A stretch of DNA of 64,000 nucleotides from contig NW_004624742.1 of assembly GCF_000247695.1 (NCBI RefSeq), forward strand, positions 6,312,715 to 6,376,714. Direction: 5' to 3'. Positions within the stretch are counted from its first letter, which is position 1. Every line of letters starts with the position of its first letter. This document shows, one piece after another, positions 11,683-23,335 of this stretch. A program made the translations under genes and the position numbers. The notes below the pieces were generated by a model. The model was given only the letters and a program-made list of their open reading frames with translations, did not search any database and was not told the DNA's origin. Source of the stretch: Heterocephalus glaber. Taxonomy: Eukaryota > Chordata > Mammalia > Rodentia > Bathyergidae.

Positions 11683-11964
11683 GCTGGATTTTGGACTTGC
11701 TTGGTTTCTATTCCTTTCTATCCTCCTCTTTGTACCCTTTGGAATAGAAACATCTATCTTGTGCCATCGAATGTTGGAAGTGTTTAACTTTCTTTTCATT
11801 TGTACAGGGGCTTGCAGCTAAGAGTTTTAAATCTCAGAGGAGACTTTGGACTCGGACTTCTCAGCAATGCTGAAACTGTTAGGACTTTGGCAATTCTTGA
11901 AGATGGACTAAATGTCTTTTGCATAAAGGGATATGCATGGGTCTTTTGGGGACCAGGGGCAGAA

Positions 11965-12210
11965 TGTTAGGGCTTGTGTCCAGACCTCCCCCACTAAAAG
12001 CCTCATGTAGTCATAGGTGGGGCTGAATCTAGAGGGTGTGATTGACTCATAGTGCAATGCTAGGATTAAGGGTGAGTGATTACTAAATCAGTCCACTGGT
12101 TAGTTTGGCACTGCCCTAGTCCCAGTAGCCTCAATAGAATATAAACCATTCCTCCTTTAACTTTGGGGGTAGGGTATTTTGTCTCAGCCATGAGAAAAGT
12201 AACTAAGACA
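11965..12210 (+). mobile_element. 3' LTR of the MaLR element, internally deleted
   Basis: Starts TGTTAGGGCTTG and ends CTAAGACA. It aligns with the 5' LTR but lacks about 150 bp between the TATA region (AGAATATAAA) and the CCTCCTTTAAC block, so it no longer has the segment around the cap site. Confidence 0.8.
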
Positions 12211-12340
12211 AGAGGATTATAAGTATGAGCTCCACTTGGGCAACTTAATGAGACCCTGTATGAAAATAAAAAATAGAAAAAAAAAGGGGCTGGGGATTTA
12301 GCTCAGTGGTAGAAGGCCTGGATCAATCCTCTAGTACTGA
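12211..12340 (+). repeat. B1-dID SINE, right half (split)
   Basis: Resumes with GAGGATTATAAGTATGAGC and 'AATGAGACCCTG' from B1, then an A-rich linker and the ID part GGGGCTGGGGATTTAGCTC. It completes the SINE broken at 9983. The B1 sequence at the break (GTAG left, AGAG right) fits a 4-5 bp duplication made by the LTR element. Confidence 0.75.
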
Positions 12341-12458
12341 ACACACACACATATACACATACACACATACACAACTTACGAAGTCTTTATCAGATATTTT
12401 ATTTACAAATATTTTTGCCCAGTTTGTGACTCGTCTTTTCATTTTACTTCCAATTTTT
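12341..12458 (-). mobile_element. Old L1, resumed; includes (CA)n
   Basis: After a short CA-repeat, 'GAAGTCTTTATCAGATATTT' and 'TTACAAATATTTTTGCCCAG' continue the antisense L1 broken at 9924. Confidence 0.65.
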
Positions 12459-12560
12459 ACTTTAAAAAAAATAATATGGGTCTGGGCCCTATCACGTAGA
12501 GCCTTACACATGTTCATGCTCAACAAGCACTTCACCACTACACTGTATCTCCAACCCTCT
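12459..12560 (-). repeat. Degenerate ID-type SINE
   Basis: Antisense ID of the older subfamily: 'GCTCAACAAGCACTTCACCA' and 'CACTGTATCTCCAACCC'. Confidence 0.6.
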
Positions 12561-12639
12561 TTTCATTTGGTGACATATGAGTTCTAAGGGCTAATAAATC
12601 CTCTTTATTGTTTAAGGCAGTTTAAGTCCTTAATTTATG

Positions 12640-12745
12640 GGTTTATTTGTAATAATGAAAATCTGGATACAACCTATATGTTCCACAAAGGGTCAGAGTT
12701 AAATAAAGAATAAAGCATCAAATGGGTGATTATACAAGCCATACA
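12640..12745 (+). mobile_element. L1 3' fragment
   Basis: 'AATGAAAATCTGGATACAAC' followed by 'GGTCAGAGTTAAATAAAG' resembles the end region of an old L1 downstream of ORF2. Confidence 0.4.
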
Positions 12746-12779
12746 CAAAGTAAGAAAAAGAAAGCAGCCCCTGACATCT

Positions 12780-13285
12780 GAGAGTTGGCCTGGTACTATT
12801 GGCCAGGCCTATGGTTCCACTGTTGAACATAAACAATTTCACAAAAAAGGAAAGTCAGGCAAGGCTTCTCTGTGACTGGGATGGATCAAGGCAAAAACAA
12901 GGCCACTCTGTATTTATGTTAGATCAAAACATGAATCTTTTCCAAGTCACAAAAGTGATCAAACCTTTTCTAATCTTGGCTAATATAAGTGACTACTTAC
13001 ACTTCTTTACTAACCAAAGCTTTAACTGTGATTCATTCCTCTTTCTGATAGATAAGATTAAGATACCAAATCACTTTATTATCCCTGCTTCCTAACAGTA
13101 CCCAATCCAGATCAAAGCCCTGCTCACTCCAGCCCTCCCCCAATAGAGAACCAAATCTTGTAGCAAGTCCTTTTTAAACACCTTGTTATTTGGACACCCA
13201 TGGTGTACTGTTCCCCCTATTGCAATGAATAATAAACCCAGCTTGCTTGCTATTGGTTTGTTCTTGGTGGTCTTTAGCAGGAATT
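12780..13285 (+). mobile_element. LTR-like repeat (putative solo LTR)
   Basis: Ends with an LTR-like polyadenylation module: 'GCAATGAATAATAAACCC', a T/G-rich stretch and TTCACA. The start may be TGACATC or TGAGAGTTGG. No retroviral genes lie next to it; family unassigned. Confidence 0.4.
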
Positions 13286-13289
13286 CACA

Positions 13290-14340
13290 ACAGAATGAGA
13301 AAGGTCTTTATGTAGAAATGAATGAGGAAATTCTGGTGTGGATTTCAAGATATTTTGTTTAATAATAAAAGCATAGAGTGTGTGTAATAGGTTACAAATG
13401 AAGAAATTCATTTTCTTGTATATAACAACGATTACTAGAAGGACATGCAAGCAATATGCAACAAGATTGCTTTTGGAAAAAAAATCTGGGTGGCATAAAA
13501 CAAAGCTGAGAGAAAAATTTACCTTTTTTGTATACAGTTTTGAGTCTTGTACCATGTAATTTTATTTACTATTCAAAAGAATAAGTGAAACTTAAACTAT
13601 TTAAATATTGTTTCTAATTTCTAATCATGTAAAACTCTATGTGTCTATATACATTTTAATGGCTAGGAGGAAAATATTGCTAGAAATAATGGCTCTTTCT
13701 AGAAGATGGGATTAAAGATTCATTTTTTTAAATTCCTGTCTTTTTTTCCAAAAATTTACAATGCATGAGAATTATCTTCACATGAAAAACATAGAAATGC
13801 ACAGTTATTTTTGAAAACTATAATCATACTGAGAAGAGAAACTAGTGGTTATCTGCTTAGGGCAAGGACAGTTTTCAAGGAGGACAGGTAAGGGCCTGGA
13901 GGAACCATCGATGCTCTCCAAGAAGTCACTACACAAGGTGAGAGAGGAGCAAGGTGTGGCTGGACCTGTTGTGCCTCATGTTTACTCAGTAGTAATAGCA
14001 ACCCTTGGGATCATATAGATTGTATTTAGTCCTGGAGACCCGTGAGGTTTGGAGCTCCAGGAAGGAAGTCTCCTTTTTATCCCTAGTAGGTAATGCCAGG
14101 AGTTTCTCAACAAATGTTGAGTGAGTGCAAGAACCGGGAGCTAGAAAGCACTGGTCTTGTGGCATCATTTGGAGACTTAATCTCCCATCCCATAATTTAA
14201 TCATTGTTAAGGATAACACCCTAAATAAAGTTTCCCAAAACCTCAGGTCTCAGTTGCTTCTGCCTTTAAAATGAGAAGTTTGAATTTGAATAATAACAAG
14301 CAACTCAAGGTTTACAAAGGAAATGACTTGTTAATTTGTA
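13290..14340. other. No recognisable gene
   Basis: AT-rich. A weak old-L1-like stretch may lie near 13840-13900. Nothing else recognised. Confidence 0.4.
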
Positions 14341-14898
14341 TCTGTATATCCAACCACTGTGGAAATCAGTACATAGCTTCCTCAAAAACCAAACATAGAA
14401 ATACCATTTGACCCAGCTATACTACTTGGTATATTCCCCAAACAATTAAAGTCAACATGCCATAGTGATACCTCCATACCCATGTTTATTATGGTGTGAT
14501 TCACAATAACTAAGCTGTTGAAACAGCCTAGATTCATTGACAGATGCATGAAGAAAATATGGTATATATACACAATGGAATATTATTCAGCCAAAAAGAA
14601 TGAAATCATATCATTTGCAGGAAAATGCATGGAACTGGAACTGGAGATCATCGTGTTAAGTGAAATAAGCCAGAATCAGGAAGTTAAATACTGCATATTT
14701 GAGGGGGGGGGGAGAGCAGGAAAGTAGAAGGTAGACAATTAGAGATAAGGAAGGGAATCAGGAGAAAGGGAGGGAAGGGGGAGAGAGTAATAAATAGTAA
14801 AAAATAATCAAAATACAGTATATGTGTGCCAGTATATCAAAACAAATATCATTATTCTCCATTACTAATATATACTAATAGAACAAAATTTTAAAAAA
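14341..14898 (+). mobile_element. L1 3' end (5'-truncated)
   Basis: The final ORF2/3' UTR order is clear: 'CATTTGACCCAGCTATACTA', 'GTATATATACACAATGGAAT', 'ATTATTCAGCCAAAAAG', then a G-rich and polypurine 3' UTR (about 14700-14790) and an A-rich end. No reverse transcriptase part is present. Confidence 0.85.
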
Positions 14899-15594
14899 GA
14901 TCGCACATTCAGGCCTTTCCCTCCAATCCCATCAATTTAGATGCACCTACTAAGGTTACATTTAAGGTCCAGAGGCGAAGATGTGCTGTTTGTCAAGATG
15001 TACCTCTCTGTGTGTAGTTGCACACATGGTAACATCTGGGCTCTTTATCATCTGCGCATGTTGGCATCCACTGAGAGACACAGCCTCCCATCCTGCTCTT
15101 GGCCAGCATCCCAATCAAGACTCTATGAGCTATTTTTTATTTTCTTCCACAGTGTCTCTGTAGGTCCAAAAGCAATTTATACCCACATCTATGCCACTTT
15201 GGCATAAAGAAAATATCCAGGCTCTCCTGACACCTTGTATTGCAGAGAAACTCAAGCTTGTCTCAGGGTTATGAAAAAAGACACTACACAGCTGATACTT
15301 TTCTCTACCATGCTGTTAGGGCACCAGTCACCAACCCTGGATTTCCTTGAAAAAGAAAGTCAAAGGCAAGTCACACCTTGCTTCTAGACCCATAAATCTA
15401 TTTATCTTCAGCTTCTCTTGGCCCCTCCTCTTCCTTCCTTGATCTTGGAAGACAGATTTCTGGGCCCCTTTCTCAGATTCTACTTGCATCTAAACTTCTT
15501 TTTGCTTCCAATCCAATTTTCTCTCCTCATCCCCAAGTTCCAGGGTAAACTTTCTCCTTATTCATCCCTCTAAATCTTTCAATATACACAACAG
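14899..15594. other. No recognisable gene or repeat
   Basis: Mixed-composition sequence with pyrimidine-rich patches; nothing recognised. Confidence 0.4.
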
Positions 15595-16215
15595 AGTAAT
15601 ACAATGTAGTGACCAAGAACCTTGGCTTTGGAACCAGACTGAACCTCTTATTTCCTTCCTATTATTTATTAGCTATGTGACCTTAGGAAAGTCATATAAT
15701 GGCTTATGCTTCTGTTTTATTAACACAAATTTATTATCCCATAGTTCTGAGAGTCAGAAGTCCTGAATGTTGGCAGGTCTGTGTTCTTTCTGGAGGATAC
15801 ATGGGAGAACCTGTTTCATTGTGTTTTCCAGATTTTAGGGCCATGTGCATTCCTTGGCTTGTGATCCTTTCTCCAGCTACAAAACCAGTAACACAGCATC
15901 TTCAAATTGAGCGCTCATGTACTCTACTTCCATTATCAGTCATCACATTTCTCTCACTCTGTCTTAGAAGGTCTTGTGTGATTACAATGGGCCTCTCACC
16001 TGGATAATCCAGGCTTCTTTCCATCTCAAGCAAATTAATCACATCTGCAAAGGTTTCTTTTGCTACGTAAAGTATCAAAATATAGCCGCAAGTTTTAGGG
16101 ATTAGGACATGGACATCTTTGAGGGGGCATTATTCTGTCTACCATACCATGTAATAGGATTATTGTGAGGAATTAAATAAGAGAATACATGTAAAATGCT
16201 TAGTTTTATACAATA
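15595..16215 (+). repeat. MIR SINE split by an MLT1 LTR
   Basis: The 5' MIR part (GTAGTGACCAAGAACC ... AGCTATGTGACCTTAGG) runs to about 15697. The 3' MIR part (TAGGATTATTGTGAGGAATT, then ATACATGTAAAATGCTTAG) resumes at about 16150. The LTR between them is described separately. Confidence 0.7.
15698..16149 (-). mobile_element. MLT1-type MaLR solo LTR
   Basis: Antisense order: 'CAAATTTATTATCCCATAG', 'CATTCCTTGGCTTGTGATCC', 'ACCTGGATAATCCAGGCTTC', 'AATTAATCACATCTGCAAAG', 'TTAGGACATGGACATC'. It sits inside a MIR element. Confidence 0.7.
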
Positions 16216-17904
16216 TTATTATTAAGCTTAGATCTAGGCTTTTGAAATTTATAAGCCAAGAATTATTACCTGCAGCCTGTTTTTTTTTACTGAAGCAATG
16301 CAGGCCTTGTATTCTAATCTACTACCTGAATAAAGAGAAAGATTGCAGAATATGCAGCAATGTGGAGAAAAAAATGTTCATCAGGTTGTAAAGATCCATT
16401 CCTGCCACTTATGTAAGCCTTTTTATTTTTCCTGCATTGGTCCACGCAGAAAGACATTCAGTCACCCAGAAACAAGTTGGCCTCCAAAGTCCATGCCTAC
16501 TCTAATGCATTTCTCTAACACCAGGATCTTGACATTTGGACCCTGTTTTCTAAGTATGAGCTCATCTGGGATTCCATTCTACTTTTTTTTCCACTCTGCT
16601 TTCCTCTCTTCCTTTCCATTCTCTCCCGAACCCCTGAGGAGGCATTTAAGTGCCAGGAGGAAACACTGCAGTCAGAGTTGGGCACAGGTGGGACTGGCAC
16701 CCTAGAACGGGAGGCCCCTCCCACAGAGGGAAGCAAATATTTTTTGTTACTTGGTTTGCTTTAGGGAGCATGAACATTTCCAGTTGACAGTTGAGAGAGG
16801 CTGGAACTTGAAATTGAGTTTGAGGGAGTCTTGGTTGAGTAGAGCCATCTGGTCTTTCACCGTCTCAAGAACTGTGCTAGCTTGACTGTGCTCAGGCAAG
16901 GCTGCAACTCATCAACTCTAAAAATGACAAGAAGTGGGCAGCTCTTAGTTTCTTAAGTCCAGGAAGGAAATTCTTTTAAAATGCTGGGAAAAATGTAAGA
17001 ATGTATTCCCCAAAGTGGGGTCAGAAAGTCCCCAGATAGGAAAAGTATCTCATTTTGTGAAACGATCTCTGGAAATTAGAAGTGTGGACCTTGTGGGAAC
17101 CAAGGGATTGCACTAAGGATTAGAATGAACTCTGAAGAAAGGAAGTACTGATCTTAGGAAAAGAAGAGAAGCCATTAATTTAAAATTATGAGCAGCTGTG
17201 GTTTATCTGGACAGGCACTGACATCTAGTTAGGAGACGCCAATGGCCCTGGTGGTAATTGTAAGGATCATCAGTTACTGAGTTACCAGTTACCCTGAGTT
17301 CAGGATTCAACACTTTGGTGTTTATTTATTTTTAATTCTCAAAAAAATTCTACAAGAAAAGTTATTGTGTTGTTTTATTCTACACCACTCTCTTAGCTTT
17401 ATTTTTCATTATCTTTAAAAGTGAAATGATCCTATCTATTTTACAATATTTCTGGGAGAGGGAAGTTAACAGTATAAATTAACATGCTTGGCATTTAGAA
17501 GATACTCAATTGATATTTGTGAAATTATTGTTGAATCAAGCAGAAAAGGCAAGAATATGAAAAGATATTTTCATTATTTAATTTGGCAATTGTATAGGAT
17601 GTCTACCATATTGTAGGCCCAATATAAACAGAATTAAAATATAACCCTGACTTTAGGTTGCTCACAGTGTAGAGGGGAAGATAGATTAAAAAATAATTCA
17701 TCAGACAAGCATACAAAACAGTATTCATTAGAATTTAATATTATATGTTTTAGGATAAAATACTCACAAAAATGCTTTTAAAACAAGGATTCCCATTGAT
17801 TTTACTTTTATTTTACTTTACTGATATACTCTGGTTTCTCTTCAGGTCATATAAATCTTTTGCCTTTCACTTTCTTGGTGCTGGGGATAAGTGTACCCTT
17901 AAAA
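16216..17904. other. Mostly unrecognised; small L2/MIR-like tail
   Basis: No gene seen. A short L2/MIR-type tail may lie at about 17450-17535 (CTTGGCATTTAGAAGATACTC). The rest looks unique. Confidence 0.4.
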
Positions 17905-18106
17905 AGAATGGGGAATACTGGTGGTACATGATGGTGCATGCCTGTAATCCTAGCATTCTGGGAGGCTGAGTCAGGAGGATTACAAGTTTGAGCCCAGCCT
18001 GAGAAATTTAGTGAGACCCTGTATTTAAAAAAAAAAAAAGGACCAGGGATGTAGCTCAGGGTAAAGGATAAAGATCCTGGGTTCATTCTCTAACACTGCC
18101 AAAAAA
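17905..18106 (+). repeat. B1-dID composite SINE
   Basis: B1 part with GGTGCATGCCTGTAATCC and GGGAGGCTGAGTCAGGAGG, an A-run linker, then the ID part GGACCAGGGATGTAGCTC ending in CTGCC and a poly(A) tail. Confidence 0.85.
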
Positions 18107-18120
18107 AAAAGCAAGAATGG

Positions 18121-18132
18121 GAGCGCGCACAC

Positions 18133-18171
<39 letters not shown>
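18121..18171 (+). repeat. (TG)n microsatellite
   Basis: About 20 TG units after a GCGCGCACACGCG start. Confidence 0.95.
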
Positions 18172-18424
18172 GTTCTGTCCATTTATTTGGTATATGTTCT
18201 AGGAATGCCAGAGTGTGAGGGTTGAGGCTGCACATTAGATCCTTGGTATTGTCTGACCAAGCCAACAAACTCTGGGGCTGCTATCATCTTCAAGCTCATT
18301 CGTAAAGCCCCTACAGGTTCAGGTCTCTTCTCTTGGACATGCAGCTACCACTTGTTCTGCTGCTCAGTCAGGTGCTCCTGTGACACGCTGACCATTAGAA
18401 ACTCTGTAAGGATGTTAGGGCCTG

Positions 18425-18915
18425 TTTTAGTCTATTTTTTGCTGCTGTAACAAAATACCTGAAGCTGGGTACCTTATAAAGAGTTTCAAGGATAAAAGTC
18501 CCACATTGGACAGTCCTACCTCTTGAATCTCTGAGCAGGGCCCCCTTGGCTATATCACAAAATGATGGAGATGTGGGAAGGGAAAAGTATGCATGAGGAA
18601 GAGGGGACTGGGTATGCAGCTCAGTGGCACAGCACCTGCCTGGCAAGCACAAGGTCCTCAGTTCAATTTCTGGTACCAAAAAAAATGAGAGGCCATGTAT
18701 GTAGAGTAGCTTTACTTTATAAACAACCTACTCTACTGAAACTAATTACATTCTCTCAGGAGCTAACCAGGATCCCATAAGAGCTATAGTCATCTCTTCT
18801 GAGAGTGATGCCCCCAACAAACTTGTTACCTCCTGCTAGCCCCCCCCCCCCCCGTCAACGGTTCCACCACCCCTCCACATTGACACATGGGACCACTCTT
18901 CCAGTATATGAATCC
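18425..18915 (-). mobile_element. THE1/MST-like MaLR solo LTR
   Basis: Antisense LTR: 'TTTTAGTCTATTTTTTGCTG', 'CTGTAACAAAATACCTGAAG' at the left; 'CATTCTCTCAGGAGCTAACC' and a C-run followed by CACCCCTCCACATTGACAC towards the right. An ID SINE (18603-18690) and a 15-C run (about 18840-18854) interrupt it. Confidence 0.6.
18603..18690 (+). repeat. ID-family SINE
   Basis: GGGGACTGGGTATGCAGCTC, CAGTGGCACAGCACCTGCC and CAGTTCAATTTCTGGTACC followed by a short A run. Confidence 0.8.
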
Positions 18916-20450
18916 TTGGAGGAAAATCTTTTCCAAACCACATCAGGGTCATTCCTCACTTCTCTGGCCTCTTGGGAAAGCAAAAGTCATTCTATGGTTT
19001 CTGTACCACACTGGGACTTGTGGGTACATCTAAGGTGCCGATTTTTCACCAAGGTCTTGCCACCTATAGAACATTATCTCTCTTCTTGGATCTCCTAAAC
19101 CGAGTCAGGGTTTCTGCAGATTCCCTAGGTCTCAATTATACCTAAGGGATGGGATGAGGAAGTGTAAATGCGCTTTTCTCAAGGACCCCAAGCATCTAAA
19201 CTCTCATTATTTCCCTTTAACTCTCCTCTCCCCTCACTTGAAGCCAGGTTCCTATATTTCTATATTTATTTTCCTTTTTTTTCTTTTTTTGCTTTTTGAA
19301 ACTGCCTTGAGTCTATTCAGTTCCCCTCAGGGTCTAAGTTTTAAAACTCAAAAGCTATAAAGAGTCTCTTTTAACATCTGCTTTCTTCTTTAACACACCT
19401 TCCCTGAGGCAATGAAGGAAGGGCAGTGCTGAAAAATGGGAAAGTGTCAAAGAAAAATAATCTAGTAATACTTCATAGACATTATCCCACTATACTTTAA
19501 ATAGACTCATCAGACAAAAATCTACAATTGCTTTTGTCTTTAGTTTTTGAGTCTTTTATCCTTTCCCTACTTGACAGATACATGTAATTTTGTTAGTCAT
19601 TTGACTCATTTATGCTAGCTGTGAGCAGGGCTTTTAGAGATAAAGAAATCTCTAAAAGACAAGAAAGAGCCAGACTCTGAATTAGGGGGACAATTGGGTT
19701 AGAAATGGAAGATGAGCGTCTCCTTCAAGGCTATGTTAGTGCCATGGGGATGGGATGGGGCTGAAGTTGGGATGTGTCCATGGAAAGCTGAGTAGGGAGA
19801 AAGGACTCATTACTAGCTGAGCTTGAGGCATCATACTGATTTTCCTGAGACAGTGTTAGCTCCTGCTCCCTTTTTGTCCATGTGCCATCTGGTTAGTGCC
19901 CCCTTTCTCTCTCAAAACCATCATGGATTTGATAGTAAATTATGTGGCCATTCTATTCTAGTTTATATATGTCTGTTCAAATGTTCCCAGTTAGAAGTAG
20001 GCTAGACATAAAAAGCTTTATTTACCAAGATTTTATCTCATGCAGAGATCAATAAAATCATCCAAAGATCTGATATAAAGGAGGATCTTTGTTTTTAACT
20101 CTAGGATTATGTAAGTGTCAACAGACACTTCAATAAAAAATCACAGTGTCAGTAAAAATAAGTGTCAGTATAAATAAGGTATACTATTTAGCCATTTCTC
20201 CTTTCTTTCATTATTCACATCTATTGCTGTGTCTTCATAAACCTTCTATGTTCATTGAATTTGTAATGGCAAAGAGACTGTCAAATTATCTACTGCCCTA
20301 TGTTCCATTCCATCATTTTTGGAGTTCTTAATTATCCATGAATAAAATAAAAGTATACCTATGAAGATAAAATTCATTTCAACCATTGATGTGATCTTCC
20401 ATTAAGATAGTTTCTAGCAAAATAGTCAGATTTATATATATGCTATCTGT
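18916..20450. other. No recognisable gene or repeat
   Basis: Unique-looking sequence with several pyrimidine-rich patches. Open frames are under 100 codons and show no motif. Confidence 0.4.
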
Positions 20451-20454
20451 GTAT

Positions 20455-20497
20455 GTGAGTGTGCACGTGTGCATGTGTGTGTGTGCATGTGTAGTGT
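20455..20497 (+). repeat. Imperfect (TG)n microsatellite
   Basis: TG-rich tract with interspersed GCACG and GCATG. Confidence 0.85.
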
Positions 20498-20754
20498 CCT
20501 GTGAAGCTGCTTTGAGTCTGAAGGCCAAAAATAAAAGACCAGAACCTACAGTGATTTACAGCAAACACAACCTCTACTGCAGCCCTTTACTGTGATCCTC
20601 TGAAGTGCCTCTTGCCATCCTAGGTATTTGGAGATTAGGTTTTAAGAATCATCAGAGTCAACTAGATCACAAAGACATCCTAGAAGCTGATGAACAAACC
20701 AGAGTCCAGACCACCCCTTGCCTTCTTTTATCCTTTCTTGTTACTAAAATGTCT

Positions 20755-21105
20755 TTGTCCATTTGTGCTATTATGACAAAATACCACAGACCATAAATAC
20801 ATCTTTCACAGTTCTAGGAAATCCAAAATCAGTGTACCAGCAGGTTCAGTGTCTGGTGAGGGCCCAGTCTCCCTGCTTCTAAAATGGAGCCTTGTTGCTA
20901 CATTCTCCACAGGAGATGAACACTGTGTGCTCATATAGTAGGAGGAATGTAAAGGAAAAAGGGTTGATTTCTGTGTAAATTCATGAGGCTCTCTCATGGG
21001 CTAATCACTAACTAATGGCCTCACTTCTTAATGCTATTCACTGGAGATTAAGTTTCAGTATAAATTTTTGAGGGACACAATTATTTAAATAATAGCATAG
21101 AAGAT
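20755..21105 (-). mobile_element. MST/MLT1-like MaLR solo LTR
   Basis: Antisense: 'GTCCATTTGTGCTATTATGA', 'GACAAAATACCACAGACC', 'CAGTTCTAGGAAATCCAA', 'GGTTCAGTGTCTGGTGAGGG', ending near 'TTTTGAGGGACACAATT'. Confidence 0.7.
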
Positions 21106-21967
21106 TCCATTGACTGTCCTCCTTGGAGATCTAGTTTTGTGCAGGAAATTCTGTTCTTCAGCTATAGTAGGAAATAATTCTGGTTTTTTTTAACTTAGAT
21201 AAATCTTCTGTGTAGCTGACATCATAGTTCCTCTTTTAAATGTTTCGCTCTATCTCCACAGTATATTGAAAGGGCAATTTTGATGGAAAAAATAAACTGA
21301 ATCTGTTTCCATCAATTTTATTCAGGCCTATCATTCAAAAAGTTTTAAATGATCCTATAAACATTATAAAATAATTTCTTTCTTTAAAAGCAATTTACAC
21401 TCAAAAATAAAATTTAAGTATGTGTTGCTTTGAGAAACTTGTAGAACAGGGAAAAATTGATAAATATTTTTAAATTATGAACAATATTTACAGTGAAACA
21501 GGAATATGTATATTGTAATCAAAATGTTACCAAGACAAACATGTGATGCATATTCCTGTTAACTTGTTGCCTTTGGTTACTAAGTTATCATCAGGGAACA
21601 TTTGAAACATGCAGGAGAAAATCAATTACTCCTCAAGGAGATGTGTTGAGTGGATAAAATATTTAGGTTCATAGTGAAGAGACAAGAAAACTGAATCTCC
21701 TACTGGGCCCTCATTAAGTGTCTACTACCAGTACTTCAGATTTTGGGGGAAGTTCTCAGAAGATACTAGACTATCCCTGGAGGAAAAGGTGTAGGAAGTT
21801 GGAACATATGATATATTTTCCATAGAAAAGACAAGAAGGTATATTTTATTGACTAAGTGAAGTGAAATATTTCTATTGGACCTCTCTGACACTTTGCAAC
21901 ATAGGAATCAATTCAGCTCTTTCCTTCTAAAGACAAGAATGAATAAAGCAGATAAATAGATGGGCAG
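21106..21967. other. No recognisable feature
   Basis: AT-rich; nothing recognised. Confidence 0.4.
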
Positions 21968-22390
21968 GTGTACTAGCTTTTCATCACTATAACAAAATAT
22001 TTGACACAGGTTACTTAAAAAAAAGAAGTTTATTTAGCTCACAGTTTTGGAGATGCAAAGTCTCAGATCAGGCAGCCCTTTCATCTGGCCTCTAATGAAG
22101 GTAGCAGGAGGTAGCACATCGTGGTAGGAGTGTGTATAGAAGAAAATGGTCACATTCCAGACAGGAGCAAAGAGAAAGAGAGTAGGGAGGGCCAGGCTTG
22201 TTCCTTTTATAACAACTGTTTCTGAGAACAACTAAAGGGGTCACATGAGAAACACCTAATATTCCCAGTGATCAAAAGATATCCCACTAGGCCCCACCCC
22301 TTAACGGCACCACTACCTCCTTATAGTGCCACGCTGTGGGCCAGGTCTAATCACAGTGGACCACTGAGGAACACAAACCATATTCAAACC
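21968..22390 (-). mobile_element. MaLR-like solo LTR
   Basis: Antisense: 'CATCACTATAACAAAATATT', 'GTTTATTTAGCTCACAG', 'AGGCCCCACCCCTTAACGG', 'GTCTAATCACAGTGG', ending 'CATATTCAAACCAT'. Same layout as the LTR at 30390. Confidence 0.6.
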
Positions 22391-22932
22391 ATTTCTATAG
22401 GTTTGAGAAAGAAGCCTGGTCTTTTAGTTGAATCTGCAGAATAAGGTAAATGAGCAAAGAAAAGGTAAAACATTATATTTGTAAAAAGCATGGCTGTCGA
22501 TTCTGTCACAAGGTATTTGGGATGACACACCACTGGCTCTTCCCATAATGATAACAATAATGCAAACCATCTTTTCTGCATCTCAACCAAGTGCTAGGTG
22601 CTGTTCCATGCATTATATGAATCTTCACAGCTGTCCATGGTAACATAACCTCAGTTTTGTTGCCCCTTGCTGTTATATAATAATGCAGAATATCAGCTCT
22701 TCAAAACTCTCCTTCCCCAACAATATTTCTGGGCATCCTCAAAGGAGACCTCTTATGCATCTGAAGCTATGTTAAGCCCAGTGACCAACTTTACTGGGTA
22801 TTTCTATGTCTGCCACACAATGCTGCAGACACTGAGCACTAGAACTGCCTTCTCTGGAGTTTGGTGGAAGTCAACACTGCCCTCTACTGAGGCTCCTAAG
22901 AGATGCCATCTGCTAGATATTTAAAGACTGAA
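22391..22932. other. Mostly unrecognised; possible MIR/L2 piece
   Basis: A short 'GTGCTAGGTGCTGTTCCATG' near 22591 resembles antisense MIR/L2. No gene seen. Confidence 0.35.
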
Positions 22933-23027
22933 TTTTCTTTTTCTTTTTCTTTTTCGGTACTGGGGATCGAACTCAGGACCTTGCACTTCAGGCAGCAAAC
23001 CCACTGAGCTAAATCCCCAGTCCTAGC
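22933..23027 (-). repeat. ID-family SINE
   Basis: Antisense: CTTTTT units, CGGTACTGGGGATCGAACTC, CCCACTGAGCTAAATCCCC. Flanks GACTGAATTTTC and GCCTGAAGTTTC are a likely decayed target-site duplication. Confidence 0.85.
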
Positions 23028-23335
23028 CTGAAGTTTCCTTTTTTGTTTTTTTTCCCTTAAATTCTTTTTTGGGCACATTTTAGGTAGACAATACATTGGC
23101 TTGCATTTTCTTAATACACCATGCTGCCCGTCCATCCTTGTTCTTTCTTGGGCATTTGATGGCTCTGATTATCCATTCTCAGCCATCCTGCCCCTCCAGA
23201 CTGATCTTGTTTGTTCCTTCCCCAGATCCTCCTCACCTCATCTATTAACCTATTGTTCACTACTTACCTTTTCCATCTTTCTTTATACTCTTTACACTCT
23301 CTAGTTTGAGCCATTATTTTTAAATAAACGTTTTT

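Larger units (their letters stand above)
10389..11964 (+). mobile_element. MaLR internal region
   Basis: 1.6 kb between two related LTRs. It begins with a primer binding site and continues with 'GGAGTCTTTGGAACTGGCTT', the kind of opening seen in MaLR internal sequences, which derive from gag and lack a full pol. The longest frame is about 180 codons with no motif I recognise. An ID SINE interrupts it at 11578-11682. Confidence 0.7.
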
